Source of the DNA: Paraburkholderia phytofirmans PsJN | GTDB taxonomy: Bacteria > Pseudomonadota > Gammaproteobacteria > Burkholderiales > Burkholderiaceae | Length of the DNA: 64,000 nucleotides | Direction: 5' to 3' | Assembly: GCF_000020125.1 (NCBI RefSeq) | Contig: NC_010676.1 | Location: forward strand, 744,001-808,000 | Program-made: the position numbers and the translations under genes | The notes under the pieces: generated by a model | What the model saw: only the letters and a program-made list of their open reading frames with translations | What the model was told of the DNA's origin: nothing | The model's database searches: none | In this document: positions 35,105-44,999 of the stretch, piece after piece | Position numbering within the stretch: position 1 is the stretch's first letter | How the letters are laid out: each line of letters opens with the position of its first letter

Positions 35105-36223
35105 TCAGCCCGCGCGACGTTTGCGGGTGGCCTCGGCGAGTGTTTCGAGCGCCGGCTCGGTCTGCGTCCAGCTGACGCACGCATCCGTGATCGACACGCC
35201 GTGACGCAACGGCACACCTGGCTTCAGATCCTGACGTCCTTCTTCCAGATGACTTTCCAGCATGACGCCGATAATGCGGCGCTCGCGCTGCGACAGTTGC
35301 TGCGTCAGATCCTGCACCACCTCCAGCTGACGCAAATGCGACTTGCCGGAGTTTGCATGCGAACAGTCGACCATGACCTGCTCACGCAAACCCGCTGATT
35401 TGAGCGCCTCGCAAGTGGCTTCCACCGACGCGCTGTCGTAGTTCGGCCCTTTCTTGCCGCCGCGCAGGATCACGTGCGCGTCGTCGTTGCCGCGCGTTTC
35501 GAAGATCGCGGCCATGCCCATTTTCGTCATGCCCATGAACGCGTGGCTCGCGCGCGCGGCGACGATCGCGTCCGCGGCGATCTGCACGCCGCCGTCCGTG
35601 CCGTTCTTGAAACCGATCGGGCAGCTCAGACCCGATGCCAGCTGACGATGGCTCTGGCTCTCCGTCGTGCGCGCGCCGATGGCGCCCCACGCGATCAGAT
35701 CGGCGATGTACTGCGGGCTCAGCAGATCGAGAAACTCGGTGGCCGTGGCCAAGCCAAGACCGTTGATGTCGAGCAGCAGTTGCCGCGCAAGACGCAGACC
35801 TTCGTTGATGCGGAAACTGCCGTCCAGACGCGGATCGTTGATATAGCCTTTCCAGCCGACCGTGGTGCGCGGCTTCTCGAAGTAGACTCGCATGACGATC
35901 AGCAAGTCGTCTTTGTAGGTGTCGGCGGCGACTTTCAGTTTGTGCGCGTATTCGATTGCCTGGTCGTGGTCGTGAATCGAACACGGTCCGACGATCATCA
36001 CGAGCCTGTCGTCGCGGCCATGCAGAATGTCGGCGATTTCCGCGCGGGTCTTCTCGACCAGCGTCTGCACCGAAGGCGGTACGGGCAACTCATCCTGCAG
36101 CAGGGCAGGGGAAATCAGTGGACGAACCGCGCCGATCCGAACGTCGTCGATGCGCGTGGTGTCCTGGGTGGCGTCGGCCGAGCCGACTTCCTGATCGTGC
36201 AAAGGATTGTCGATGGCGCTCAA
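35105..36223 (-). CDS. aroG: 3-deoxy-7-phosphoheptulonate (DAHP) synthase, class I
   Basis: This 372-residue type-I DAHP synthase joins phosphoenolpyruvate and erythrose-4-phosphate, the first shikimate step. Conserved segments are VMIVGPCSIHDHDQAIEYA, MRVYFEKPRTTVGWKGYIND, the Arg/Glu block IGARTTESQSHRQLASGLS, GFKNGTDG, and metal ligands in MVDCSHANSGK. The N-terminal extension ahead of IGAVRPLISPALLQDELP carries the usual feedback-binding region; which aromatic amino acid inhibits it is not evident. It is monocistronic. Confidence 0.93.
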   Translation of the reverse strand: MSAIDNPLHDQEVGSADATQDTTRIDDVRIGAVRPLISPALLQDELPVPPSVQTLVEKTRAEIADILHGRDDRLVMIVGPCSIHDHDQAIEYAHKLKVAADTYKDDLLIVMRVYFEKPRTTVGWKGYINDPRLDGSFRINEGLRLARQLLLDINGLGLATATEFLDLLSPQYIADLIAWGAIGARTTESQSHRQLASGLSCPIGFKNGTDGGVQIAADAIVAARASHAFMGMTKMGMAAIFETRGNDDAHVILRGGKKGPNYDSASVEATCEALKSAGLREQVMVDCSHANSGKSHLRQLEVVQDLTQQLSQRERRIIGVMLESHLEEGRQDLKPGVPLRHGVSITDACVSWTQTEPALETLAEATRKRRAG

Positions 36224-36350
36224 AATATTCTCCCGGACCTTGGTGATGAAGCGGCCTCGCGGCCTGACTGCGTGTGTGTGAGTGCGTCGATTGTGCTTGT
36301 CTTCGCTGCCGGGATTATGACACTCGCGCCATGCGGCCGGGAGCCGCCTG

Positions 36351-37172
36351 TCAGAGCCGTTTGATCAGCGCCATGGCGGCCGCCGGATTACGTTCCTTGA
36401 AGCCGCTGATCACGTAGAGGTAGACATCGCGCGCGGCGGTTTTCGCGGGTGCATCCGCGCAGGTTTCCAGGTCGTCGGGTGTGGTGCCTGCCGCCAGTTG
36501 CCGCGCGCGTTCGGCCCACGCGTCGAGCGCTTTGGCCGAATAGCCTTTGGCCTGTTTGTCCGTGGTGCCCATGATGCGGGCGTATACGAAGGGCGCCGTG
36601 ATGTCGGCGATCTGCGGGTATTCACTGTCGCCGGCGAGGACAACGGCAACTTTGTATTTGCGGGCCAGCGCGATGAATTCCGGCGTCTTGAAGGTGTCGT
36701 TGCGGACTTCTATCGCATGCCTGAGCTTCTGGCCTTCGATACTGGCCGGCAGTAACTTCAGAAAGGCTTCGAAGTCTTCCTTGTCGAATTTCTTGGTGGG
36801 CGCGAATTGCCAGTTGACTGGACCGAGCTTCTGTTTGAGCAGCAGCACTCCGCTGCCGAAGAAGCGTTCAATCGTTTCGCGCGCCTCGGCGAGCACTTTT
36901 CTGTTGGTCGCGTAACGCGGCGCCTTCAGCGAAAAGACGAAATCGTCCGGGGTTTCCTGGTACCACTTTTCATAGCTCGCCGGTTTTTGCAAACCGTAAA
37001 ACGTGCCGTTGATTTCAATCGATGTGAGGTTCCTGCTCGCGTATTCGAGTTCGCGACTTTGCGTGAGGTCGGATGGGTAGAAGGTGCCGCGCCACGGCGC
37101 GTAGGTCCAGCCGCCTATGCCGACGCGGATGTTCGAGGGTTTTGTGGTCTTTGCGGCGGGTTCTTTTGGCAC
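36351..37172 (-). CDS. DUF72 family protein
   Basis: This 273-residue TIM-barrel-like protein is of the DUF72 (YecE) family: IRVGIGGWTYAPWRGTFYP at the start, SIEINGTFYGLQKPASYEKWY, VFSLKAPRYATN, GPVNWQFAPTKKFD, and the C-terminal VYLYVISGFKERNPAAAMALI. Function is not established for the family. A proline-rich, basic leader (PKEPAAKTTKPSN) precedes the domain. It is alone on the minus strand. Confidence 0.88.
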   Translation of the reverse strand: MPKEPAAKTTKPSNIRVGIGGWTYAPWRGTFYPSDLTQSRELEYASRNLTSIEINGTFYGLQKPASYEKWYQETPDDFVFSLKAPRYATNRKVLAEARETIERFFGSGVLLLKQKLGPVNWQFAPTKKFDKEDFEAFLKLLPASIEGQKLRHAIEVRNDTFKTPEFIALARKYKVAVVLAGDSEYPQIADITAPFVYARIMGTTDKQAKGYSAKALDAWAERARQLAAGTTPDDLETCADAPAKTAARDVYLYVISGFKERNPAAAMALIKRL

Positions 37173-37277
37173 TTGGCTTCTCCATCTGACTTCGCGCGGG
37201 GAAGCAGTAGATTAGCCGTTTTTTCGCCGTAGAACTGAAGTGCACTACTACGAGATTGCGGCCGCTATTCGCTGCTG

Positions 37278-38057
37278 CTATTCGTTGCCTTCAGCCGGCG
37301 TATCCATTGCCCCGCGTGTCGCCTCCTCGAACCGCCGGTTCGCCTCCGCCACCTCTACCCTGAACTGCTGCAACGCGCTCACCGCGAGATCCGGCGGCGT
37401 CAGTGCCGCCCACAATACGTCGATCAACTGATCCGCCGTGGCATCGATATCGATGTGCCGGTTGGCGAGCGTGGCATCCCACAGCACATGCTCCATCGGC
37501 CCGAACACCATCGAGCGCAACAGGCGCAATGGCATGTCGGCACGAATCTGCCCGCTCTCCTGACCTTGCGCCAGCACGCGCATCAACGGCGCGGTATAGC
37601 GGCGCTGCAACTCGGTGAGCGCCTCGCTCAATTCATGATGCCGCGCCCGGCCTTCGGACAACACCAGCGCGCAGAGATCCGTGCCGTTCACGAGCATCAA
37701 ACGCAAATGCGTGCGAACGATGAACGCAAACTGCTGGCGCACATTGCCGTCGCGCGGCAAACCGGATTCGATCGCATCGATGATCTCGTCGTACCAGTCG
37801 CCGATCACGCGCGCGCACAGCTCGCGTTTGCCGCGGAAATAGCTGAACACGGTCGCTTCGGAAATGCCGAGGCGCTGCGCGATCTCGGCGGTGGTCGCGC
37901 GTTCGTAGCCCTTTTCGGAGAACACGTCGCGCCCCGCCTGAAGAATCTCCTTCACGCGTTGCTGCGACTTGCGCCCGGCCGGCTGGCGGCGCGAGGCGGG
38001 TAACTCGGCCTTCGTGGCAACCGTCATATGAGTCCAGTTCAGATTTGTGAGGCTCAT
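37278..38057 (-). CDS. TetR-family regulator of the leucine catabolism genes
   Basis: The protein has about 259 residues. The HTH is VKEILQAGRDVFSEKGYERATTAEIAQRLGISEATVFSYFRGKRELC, about residues 36-82. The ligand domain is helical and not diagnostic. It is divergent from the isovaleryl-CoA dehydrogenase gene. In betaproteobacteria a TetR-type regulator (LiuQ) is known from comparative genomics to control liu genes, so that role is likely here. ATG at 38057 or 38027 are both possible starts. Two palindromes in the shared promoter region are candidate binding sites. Confidence 0.85.
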   Translation of the reverse strand: MSLTNLNWTHMTVATKAELPASRRQPAGRKSQQRVKEILQAGRDVFSEKGYERATTAEIAQRLGISEATVFSYFRGKRELCARVIGDWYDEIIDAIESGLPRDGNVRQQFAFIVRTHLRLMLVNGTDLCALVLSEGRARHHELSEALTELQRRYTAPLMRVLAQGQESGQIRADMPLRLLRSMVFGPMEHVLWDATLANRHIDIDATADQLIDVLWAALTPPDLAVSALQQFRVEVAEANRRFEEATRGAMDTPAEGNE

Positions 38058-38140
38058 TCCGCTGATGTAGATGCGGATCGAACCCGATGAATGCGATGCT
38101 ATCACGCCAAAGTCATGTTGTAGGCGGCCGCTTCAGTTTC

Positions 38141-38192
38141 TGAGTAACACTCAAAAATACCTATTGACGCTTACGTAAATCTAGCGTGAAAT
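38141..38192 (+). promoter_or_regulatory. liu promoter with two palindromic candidate operators
   Basis: TTGACG (38164-38169) and TGAAAT (38187-38192), 17 bases apart, form a plausible sigma-70 promoter for the liu genes, about 135 bases before the first start codon. An imperfect palindrome ATTGACGC-TT-ACGTAAAT (38163-38180) covers the -35 element and spacer. A second one, TGAGT-AAC-ACTCA (38141-38153), lies just upstream. Confidence 0.6.
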
Positions 38193-38333
38193 GCGCCTTG
38201 AACGTTTCGCGCCTCGTGCGTGACGGCAGGGGCGGCTCACAAAGCCGCCGAGCCGCCGCCGTCCGCCGAGCCGCAACCGGACCAGCCGGCGCCCACCCAA
38301 GGCCGGCCGCCAACGAACTCTGGAGACACCGCA

Positions 38334-39515
38334 ATGAGCAACCTGCCCGGTTTGCAATTCCCGCTCGGCGAAGAAATCGAAATGCTGCGCGACAGCATTG
38401 CGGGATTCGCTGCCAAAGAAATCGCCCCGCGTGCCGCGGAAATCGATCGCACGGATCAGTTTCCCATGGACCTGTGGCGCAAGTTCGGCGATCTGGGCGT
38501 GCTCGGCATGACGGTCTCGGAAGAATACGGCGGCGCGAACATGGGCTACACGGCGCACATGATCGCCATGGAGGAGATCTCGCGCGCGTCGGCCTCGGTC
38601 GGTCTCTCGTACGGCGCGCATTCGAATCTGTGCGTCAACCAGATTCATCGCAACGGCACGGAAGCGCAAAAACAGAAGTATCTGCCCAAGCTGGTGTCAG
38701 GCGAACACGTCGGCGCGCTCGCCATGAGCGAGCCGAATGCGGGCTCTGACGTGGTCAGCATGAAGCTGCGCGCGGAGAAAAAGGGCGACCACTACGTGCT
38801 CAACGGCACCAAGATGTGGATCACCAACGGCCCGGATTGCGACACGCTGGTGGTCTACGCCAAAACCGATCCCGAAGCGAATTCGCGCGGCATTACCGCG
38901 TTTATCGTCGAGAAGGGCATGAAGGGTTTCTCCGTTGCGCAGAAACTCGACAAGCTCGGCATGCGCGGCTCGCATACCGGCGAACTCGTGTTCCAGGACG
39001 TGGAAGTGCCGGAAGAAAACATTCTCGGCCAGTTGAACGGCGGCGCGAAGGTGCTGATGAGCGGTCTCGACTACGAACGCGCCGTGCTCGCGGGCGGCCC
39101 GACCGGCATCATGGTCGCGGTCATGGACGCGGTTGTGCCGTATATCCACGACCGCAAGCAGTTCGGCCAGTCGATCGGCGAATTCCAGCTCATTCAAGGC
39201 AAGGTGGCCGATCTCTACACCACGTTGCAGGCGTGCCGCGCGTATCTCTACGCGGTGGGCCGTCAACTCGACACGCTCGGCAAGGAACACGTGCGCCAGG
39301 TGCGCAAAGACTGCGCGGGCGTGATTCTCTACACGGCCGAAAAAGCCACGTGGATGGCGGGCGAGGCGATCCAGATTCTCGGCGGCAATGGCTACATCAA
39401 CGAGTATCCGGTCGGCCGTTTGTGGCGCGATGCGAAGCTCTATGAAATCGGCGCCGGTACGAGCGAAATCCGCCGCATGCTGATCGGCCGCGAGTTGTTC
39501 GCCGAAACGGCATGA
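38334..39515 (+). CDS. liuA: Isovaleryl-CoA dehydrogenase
   Basis: This 393-residue acyl-CoA dehydrogenase has [51 protein letters not shown], and [15 protein letters not shown], where Glu248 occupies the catalytic-base position specific to isovaleryl-CoA dehydrogenases rather than the usual C-terminal Glu. It converts isovaleryl-CoA to 3-methylcrotonyl-CoA with FAD and passes electrons to ETF. The start at 38334 has GGAG nine bases upstream; upstream in-frame Pro-rich sequence is not coding. It is the first of four co-directional liu genes. Confidence 0.94.
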   Translation: MSNLPGLQFPLGEEIEMLRDSIAGFAAKEIAPRAAEIDRTDQFPMDLWRKFGDLGVLGMTVSEEYGGANMGYTAHMIAMEEISRASASVGLSYGAHSNLCVNQIHRNGTEAQKQKYLPKLVSGEHVGALAMSEPNAGSDVVSMKLRAEKKGDHYVLNGTKMWITNGPDCDTLVVYAKTDPEANSRGITAFIVEKGMKGFSVAQKLDKLGMRGSHTGELVFQDVEVPEENILGQLNGGAKVLMSGLDYERAVLAGGPTGIMVAVMDAVVPYIHDRKQFGQSIGEFQLIQGKVADLYTTLQACRAYLYAVGRQLDTLGKEHVRQVRKDCAGVILYTAEKATWMAGEAIQILGGNGYINEYPVGRLWRDAKLYEIGAGTSEIRRMLIGRELFAETA

Positions 39516-39564
39516 GCGCGACGGCCCGAAGCGAATAAGAAGCGGCGAACAGGAGAGCCACGTA

Positions 39565-41172
39565 ATGCCGATCATCGAATCAAAGCTGAACCCGCGCTCG
39601 GACGACTTCCGCGCCAACGCGGCGGCGCTCGAAGCGTTGGTCGCCGACCTTCGCGCGAAAGTCGAGAAACTCGCACTGGGCGGCGGTCAGGCGGCGCGCG
39701 ACAAACACACGGGCCGCGGCAAACTGCTGCCGCGCGAGCGCATCGAGAAGCTGCTCGATCCGGGCACGCCGTTTCTCGAGTTCTCGCAACTCGCGGCCTA
39801 CGGCATGTACAACGACGACGCGCCGGGTGCGGGCGTCATCACCGGCATTGGCCGGATCGCAGGGCAGGAGTGCGTGATCGTCTGCAACGATGCAACGGTC
39901 AAGGGCGGCACTTACTATCCCATCACCGTGAAAAAGCACGTGCGAGCCCAGGAAATCGCCGCTGAAAATCACTTGCCGTGCGTGTATCTGGTCGACTCGG
40001 GCGGCGCGAATCTGCCGAACCAGGACGATGTGTTTCCGGACCGCGATCACTTCGGCCGCATCTTCTTTAACCAGGCGAATCTGTCAGCGGCAGGCATTCC
40101 GCAGATCGCCGTGGTGATGGGTTCGTGTACCGCGGGCGGCGCGTACGTGCCGGCCATGAGCGACGAGTCGATCATCGTCAAGAATCAGGGGACGATTTTT
40201 CTCGGCGGGCCGCCCTTGGTGAAAGCCGCGACTGGCGAAGTGGTGAGCGCGGAAGACCTCGGCGGCGGCGACGTGCATACGCGTCTGTCCGGCGTGGTCG
40301 ATCATCTCGCGCAGAACGACGCGCATGCGCTGGGGATTGCGCGCAGCATCGTCGGCAATCTGAATCGCAGCAAGCAGGTGCCGCTTGCGTTGCAGGAGCC
40401 GAAGCCGCCGCGCTACGACGTGAAGAGCATGTACGGCGTGATTCCGGTGGATACCCGCAAGCCGTTCGATATTCGCGAGGTGATCGCGCGGATCGTCGAC
40501 GATTCGGCCTTCGACGAATTCAAGGCGCGCTACGGCACCACGCTCGTCTGTGGGTTCGCGCATATCTGGGGGCACCCGGTCGGCATCATCGCGAACAACG
40601 GCATTCTGTTTTCGGAGTCGGCGCTCAAGGGCGCGCACTTCATCGAGTTGTGCTGCCAGCGCAAGATTCCGCTCGTGTTTCTGCAGAACATCACCGGTTT
40701 CATGGTGGGCCGCAAATACGAAAACGAAGGCATCGCACGTAACGGCGCGAAGATGGTGACGGCGGTGGCCACAGCCAAGGTGCCGAAGTTCACGGTGATC
40801 ATCGGCGGGTCGTTCGGCGCGGGTAATTACGGCATGTGCGGCCGCGCGTATTCGCCGCGCTTCCTGTGGATGTGGCCGAACGCGCGTATCTCGGTGATGG
40901 GCGGCGAACAGGCGGCCTCGGTGCTGGCCACGGTCAAGCGCGACGGCATCGAAGGCAAGGGCGGTTCGTGGAGCGCCGAAGAAGAAGAGGCGTTCAAGCA
41001 GCCCATCCGCGAGCAATACGAACATCAGGGCCACCCGTACTACGCAAGCGCGCGTCTGTGGGACGACGGCGTGATCGACCCGGCGCAAACGCGCGATGTG
41101 CTCGGTCTCGGCTTGTCGGCCACGATGAATGCACCAATCGAAGACACGCGGTTCGGCGTGTTCAGAATGTGA
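39565..41172 (+). CDS. liuB: 3-Methylcrotonyl-CoA carboxylase, beta (carboxyltransferase) subunit
   Basis: This 535-residue carboxyltransferase has [22 protein letters not shown] at the start, [43 protein letters not shown] and [20 protein letters not shown] (acyl-CoA site), and [19 protein letters not shown] (biotin site). The arrangement is diagnostic of methylcrotonyl- over propionyl-CoA carboxylase. It moves carboxyl from biotin to 3-methylcrotonyl-CoA. The partner alpha subunit is two genes downstream. Confidence 0.94.
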   Translation: MPIIESKLNPRSDDFRANAAALEALVADLRAKVEKLALGGGQAARDKHTGRGKLLPRERIEKLLDPGTPFLEFSQLAAYGMYNDDAPGAGVITGIGRIAGQECVIVCNDATVKGGTYYPITVKKHVRAQEIAAENHLPCVYLVDSGGANLPNQDDVFPDRDHFGRIFFNQANLSAAGIPQIAVVMGSCTAGGAYVPAMSDESIIVKNQGTIFLGGPPLVKAATGEVVSAEDLGGGDVHTRLSGVVDHLAQNDAHALGIARSIVGNLNRSKQVPLALQEPKPPRYDVKSMYGVIPVDTRKPFDIREVIARIVDDSAFDEFKARYGTTLVCGFAHIWGHPVGIIANNGILFSESALKGAHFIELCCQRKIPLVFLQNITGFMVGRKYENEGIARNGAKMVTAVATAKVPKFTVIIGGSFGAGNYGMCGRAYSPRFLWMWPNARISVMGGEQAASVLATVKRDGIEGKGGSWSAEEEEAFKQPIREQYEHQGHPYYASARLWDDGVIDPAQTRDVLGLGLSATMNAPIEDTRFGVFRM

Positions 41173-41213
41173 CGATGCGCCAGGCAACGCAACCACGCGC
41201 GGGAGCAGCGACG

Positions 41214-41999
41214 ATGCAATACGAAACACTGAATGTCGAATTCGCCGGAGCGATCGCGACGGTCACGTTGAATCGTCCGGACGTGCGCAACGCGTTCAAC
41301 GAAACGATGATTGCCGAAGTGACCTCGGCCTTCACGGCGCTCAACGAGCGCGACGACATTCGCGCGGTGGTACTCGCCGCGAACGGCAAGGCGTTCTGCG
41401 CGGGCGCGGATCTGAACTGGATGAAGAAGATGGCCGGTTACTCGGACGACGAGAATCGCGCCGACGCCATGCTGCTGGCGAACATGCTGTCGTCGATCTA
41501 TCGCTGCAACAAACCGGTGATCGCGCGCGTGAACGGCGACGCGTACGCGGGCGGCATGGGCTTGATCTCGGCGTGCGACATCGTGGTGGCGGTTGAAAGC
41601 GCGCGCTTCTGCCTCTCGGAAGCGCGGCTCGGTCTGATTCCCGCCACCATCGCGCCGTACGTGATTCGCGCGTTGGGCGAGCAGGCATCGCGCCGCTATT
41701 TCACGACCGCCGAGCAGTTCGATTGCGCGACGGCGTTGCGTCTCGGGCTCGTCTGCGAAGCGGTGAGCATGGAGCAACTCGACGCCACCGTGCGGCAGAT
41801 TGCCGATACGCTGTGCGCCAACGGTCCGCAAGCCGTGCGCGCGTGCAAACAACTCGTGCAGGACATTGCGGGCCACGAGTTGAACGACGCGATGATCGAG
41901 GACACGGCGGCGCGCATCGCGCGTACGCGTGCCGGCGCGGAAGGCCGCGAAGGCGTCGCGTCGTTCCTCGAAAAACGCACGCCGGCCTGGCGCAACTGA
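41214..41999 (+). CDS. liuC: Methylglutaconyl-CoA hydratase
   Basis: This 261-residue crotonase-fold hydratase has VTLNRPDVRNAFNETMIAEV, the oxyanion/CoA block AANGKAFCAGADLNWMKKMAGYSDDE, and ARVNGDAYAGGMGLISACDIVVA, with the second catalytic acid in CLSEARLGLIPATIAPYV. The sequence is close to the LiuC type, which hydrates 3-methylglutaconyl-CoA to HMG-CoA. ATG 41214 is preferred over 41175 because GGGAG lies eight bases upstream. It lies between the two carboxylase subunit genes. Confidence 0.92.
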   Translation: MQYETLNVEFAGAIATVTLNRPDVRNAFNETMIAEVTSAFTALNERDDIRAVVLAANGKAFCAGADLNWMKKMAGYSDDENRADAMLLANMLSSIYRCNKPVIARVNGDAYAGGMGLISACDIVVAVESARFCLSEARLGLIPATIAPYVIRALGEQASRRYFTTAEQFDCATALRLGLVCEAVSMEQLDATVRQIADTLCANGPQAVRACKQLVQDIAGHELNDAMIEDTAARIARTRAGAEGREGVASFLEKRTPAWRN

Positions 42000-42080
42000 A
42001 GCACCTATTCCAGGGCGCCCGGCGCGCCTTGATCAGAACAACAGCCCCGAAAAAAACGGCTCACTTCATCGAGACATTTC

Positions 42081-44159
42081 ATGTTCAACAAGATCCTGAT
42101 TGCCAACCGGGGCGAGATTGCGTGCCGCGTCGCCGCGACCTGCAAGCGGCTCGGCATCGCGAGCGTGGCCGTCTATTCCGATGCGGACGCCAACGCGAAA
42201 CACGTGGCCGCGTGCGATGAGGCGGTGCATATCGGCGGCTCGACAGCGGCGGAAAGTTATCTGCGCGTCGAACGGATTATCGAAGCCGCGCGCGCCACCG
42301 GCGCGCAGGCGGTGCATCCGGGCTACGGCTTTCTGTCGGAAAACGAAGACTTCGCGCATGCGTGCGAGGCGGCCGGCATCGTCTTCATCGGACCGCCGGT
42401 CGAGGCCATCGCCGCGATGGGTTCCAAGGCTGCCGCAAAGGCGCTGATGCATACAGCCGCCGTGCCGCTCGTGCCGGGCTATCACGGCGACGATCAGGAT
42501 GCACAACTATTGCACCGCGAGGCGGATGCGATCGGTTATCCGGTGCTCCTGAAGGCCAGCGCGGGCGGCGGCGGCAAGGGCATGCGCGTGGTGGAACGCA
42601 GCGAGGATTTCGAGGCGGCGCTGGCTTCGTGCAAGCGGGAAGCGGCAAGCAGTTTCGGCAATGATCGCGTGCTGATCGAAAAGTATCTGACGCGTCCGCG
42701 TCACGTGGAAGTGCAGGTGTTCGCGGATCGTCACGGCGGCGCAGTCTATCTGTTCGATCGCGATTGCTCGGTGCAGCGGCGTCACCAGAAGGTGCTGGAA
42801 GAAGCGCCGGCGCCCGGGTTGGCCGCTGAAATCAAGCGGGAAATGGGCGATGCGGCGGTAGCGGCCGCGCGTGCGGTGAATTACGTCGGCGCGGGCACGG
42901 TCGAGTTCATCATGACCGGCACGGGCGACTTCTACTTCATGGAAATGAACACGCGCCTGCAGGTCGAACACCCGGTTACGGAGATGGTGACGGGCCAAGA
43001 TCTGGTGGAATGGCAACTGCGCGTCGCCGCTGGCGAAGCACTGCCGCTCACGCAGGAACAGCTGAAGATCGACGGCCACGCGATCGAGGCGCGTATCTAC
43101 GCCGAACATCCGGCGCGCGGCTTCCTGCCGTCGACGGGAACGCTCAAGCATCTGCGCATGCCGGAAGGCGTGGAGTTCACCCTGGACGCGGCCGGCTCAG
43201 GCGCGGCGGGCCTCGGCGAATCTGGACGCAAGGCGCCGGTGCGTATCGACAGCGGTGTGCGTGAAGGCGACACCATCACGCCGTTCTACGATCCGATGAT
43301 CGCCAAGCTGATCGTGCACGGCGCGACGCGTGAAGAGGCGCTCGCGCGTATGAGCCGCGCGTTGCATGCCTGCGAGGTGGTCGGCCCGCATACCAACGTC
43401 GAGTTCCTGCAAAGCATCGTGGCGAGCGAGCCGTTTGCAACGGGCGATCTCGACACCGGTTTGATCGAACGTCATCACGACGCCTTGTTCGCGCCGCGCA
43501 AAAAACCGTTCAAGGAAGCGCTCGCGCTGGCTTGCGCGGCGTTGCTCAAGCGCGAAGGCGGCACGGCGCATGGCGCGTCGCCGTGGGATGCGCTGTCGCA
43601 TTGGCGCCTTAACGGCGGCTACACGCAGACGCTCGGCTGGCGCGATCTGGAGAGCGGCAGCGCGGGTAACGCGGGCAGCGACAGCGAAAGCACCTTCACC
43701 GTCACGTTCGCGCGCGACGGCGGCACGCAAACGCTCGAACACGATGGCGTGCGCGAGGACTTCAGCTGGTCCGACGGCAGCGGCCTGCATGAATACCGCG
43801 CGACGATCGGCGATGCGCGCGCAACGGGCCGCGTGTTCGTCGATGGCGATACGTTCCATGTGTTCTGCCTCGGCGAGGCGCTGTCGTTCGAATGGCAGAA
43901 CCTGCTCGCGCACGCCGCGGATGCCGAAGGCGGCGAAGGCCGCCTGACCGCGCCGATGCCGGGCAAGGTGATCGCGGTGCTGGTCGAACCGGGCACCGTG
44001 GTGGAGAAAGGCACGCCGCTGATCGTGATGGAAGCGATGAAGATGGAGCACACCATCGGTGCGCCGGCGGCCGGTACGGTGTCGGAAGTGCTGTACTCGG
44101 TCGGCGATCAGGTTGCCGATGGCGCGCAGCTTCTGGTGCTGGACGTGCAGCAGCAGTAA
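42081..44159 (+). CDS. liuD: 3-Methylcrotonyl-CoA carboxylase, alpha (biotin) subunit
   Basis: The protein has 692 residues. The biotin carboxylase part (residues 1-450) has FNKILIANRGEIACRVAATC, HPGYGFLSENEDFA, the ATP-grasp loop KASAGGGGKGMRVVE and EMNTRLQVEHPVTEMVTGQD. The linker domain is followed by a biotinyl domain with the acceptor lysine near residue 654 in EAMKMEHT. The residue LxG(A/S)AxAG context is normal. It supplies carboxybiotin to LiuB. It is the last gene of the set; no HMG-CoA lyase follows. Confidence 0.94.
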   Translation: MFNKILIANRGEIACRVAATCKRLGIASVAVYSDADANAKHVAACDEAVHIGGSTAAESYLRVERIIEAARATGAQAVHPGYGFLSENEDFAHACEAAGIVFIGPPVEAIAAMGSKAAAKALMHTAAVPLVPGYHGDDQDAQLLHREADAIGYPVLLKASAGGGGKGMRVVERSEDFEAALASCKREAASSFGNDRVLIEKYLTRPRHVEVQVFADRHGGAVYLFDRDCSVQRRHQKVLEEAPAPGLAAEIKREMGDAAVAAARAVNYVGAGTVEFIMTGTGDFYFMEMNTRLQVEHPVTEMVTGQDLVEWQLRVAAGEALPLTQEQLKIDGHAIEARIYAEHPARGFLPSTGTLKHLRMPEGVEFTLDAAGSGAAGLGESGRKAPVRIDSGVREGDTITPFYDPMIAKLIVHGATREEALARMSRALHACEVVGPHTNVEFLQSIVASEPFATGDLDTGLIERHHDALFAPRKKPFKEALALACAALLKREGGTAHGASPWDALSHWRLNGGYTQTLGWRDLESGSAGNAGSDSESTFTVTFARDGGTQTLEHDGVREDFSWSDGSGLHEYRATIGDARATGRVFVDGDTFHVFCLGEALSFEWQNLLAHAADAEGGEGRLTAPMPGKVIAVLVEPGTVVEKGTPLIVMEAMKMEHTIGAPAAGTVSEVLYSVGDQVADGAQLLVLDVQQQ

Positions 44160-44182
44160 ATCCGCGGCTCAGGCCTCGGGCC

Positions 44183-44974
44183 TCAGGCGAGGCGCGTATA
44201 GCCAACGGCGCGCGCCTCGTTTTCGAGTTGCTCGATGCGCTCGTAGTCAGAGGGCGGCAATACGGAAAATCCCTGCAAACGCAGGCGTTTTGCGCGTTCG
44301 GGCTGGTTCACGAGCGCCTCGTTCAGCGCTTCGCGCAGTGCCTCGATGGTCGCCGAGGGCACCGTGTCCGAGGCGATCAAAGGCAGGCCCGGCGAGGGCG
44401 CTGTCATACCGATCCGGCGAACCTGGCGGGCCAGTTCCGGCATTTCGTCGCACACGAAAGCGAAGGTCACGCAATCGATCGCGGCGACGTCCGCGCGATT
44501 CTCCGCCACCGCGCGCAACGAGCCGAGATGCGAGCCGGTTCGCAACACCGAGCAGAAGAACGTGCCGGCGCGTGAGAACGGGGCCACCGCGTGGCGAAAC
44601 ACGTTCATGCCGCTATTCGAATCGTCCTGGTTGTAGGCAGCACGCGCGCCGTGGCAGGCCGCGAGCGTATCGAACTGCGCGTCAGCCCGCGTGACCAGCA
44701 CGCTCGAGTAATGCGCGCCTTCGCAACCGGGAGCGTCGAAGCGCGGCGTGGCGACCAGTTGAACCTGTTGCTGCAGACCATGCATGAACGGATAACCGCA
44801 GGTCTGCGAGATCAGCAGATTGGGGCGCCGCCAGAAGCCGTGTAATTCCTCGTCCGGCTCGACGATGCGACACGCGGGCTTGACCACGCGCAGCACGTCG
44901 GCGAGCCACTCGCGCCACTCGAGGTCGAGCGCGGGCGTGACGTTATACATTGGCAGGGCGGCGATCCAGGTCAT
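44183..44974 (-). CDS. PhnD/SsuA-type substrate-binding fold protein without signal peptide
   Basis: This 263-residue protein resembles periplasmic binding proteins of the phosphate/phosphonate PhnD group: LLISQTCGYPFMHGL, YNQDDSNSGMNVFRH, VAENRADVAAIDCVTFAFV, SPGLPLIASDTV. It starts MTWIAALPMYNVTPALDLEW with no signal peptide, so it should be cytoplasmic or belong to the subset lacking an exported form. No ABC permease or ATPase lies nearby. It may be an intracellular ligand binder; the ligand is unknown. It converges on liuD. Confidence 0.75.
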   Translation of the reverse strand: MTWIAALPMYNVTPALDLEWREWLADVLRVVKPACRIVEPDEELHGFWRRPNLLISQTCGYPFMHGLQQQVQLVATPRFDAPGCEGAHYSSVLVTRADAQFDTLAACHGARAAYNQDDSNSGMNVFRHAVAPFSRAGTFFCSVLRTGSHLGSLRAVAENRADVAAIDCVTFAFVCDEMPELARQVRRIGMTAPSPGLPLIASDTVPSATIEALREALNEALVNQPERAKRLRLQGFSVLPPSDYERIEQLENEARAVGYTRLA

Positions 44975-44999
44975 GATGCGATTCTGGCATACCTGCTGT

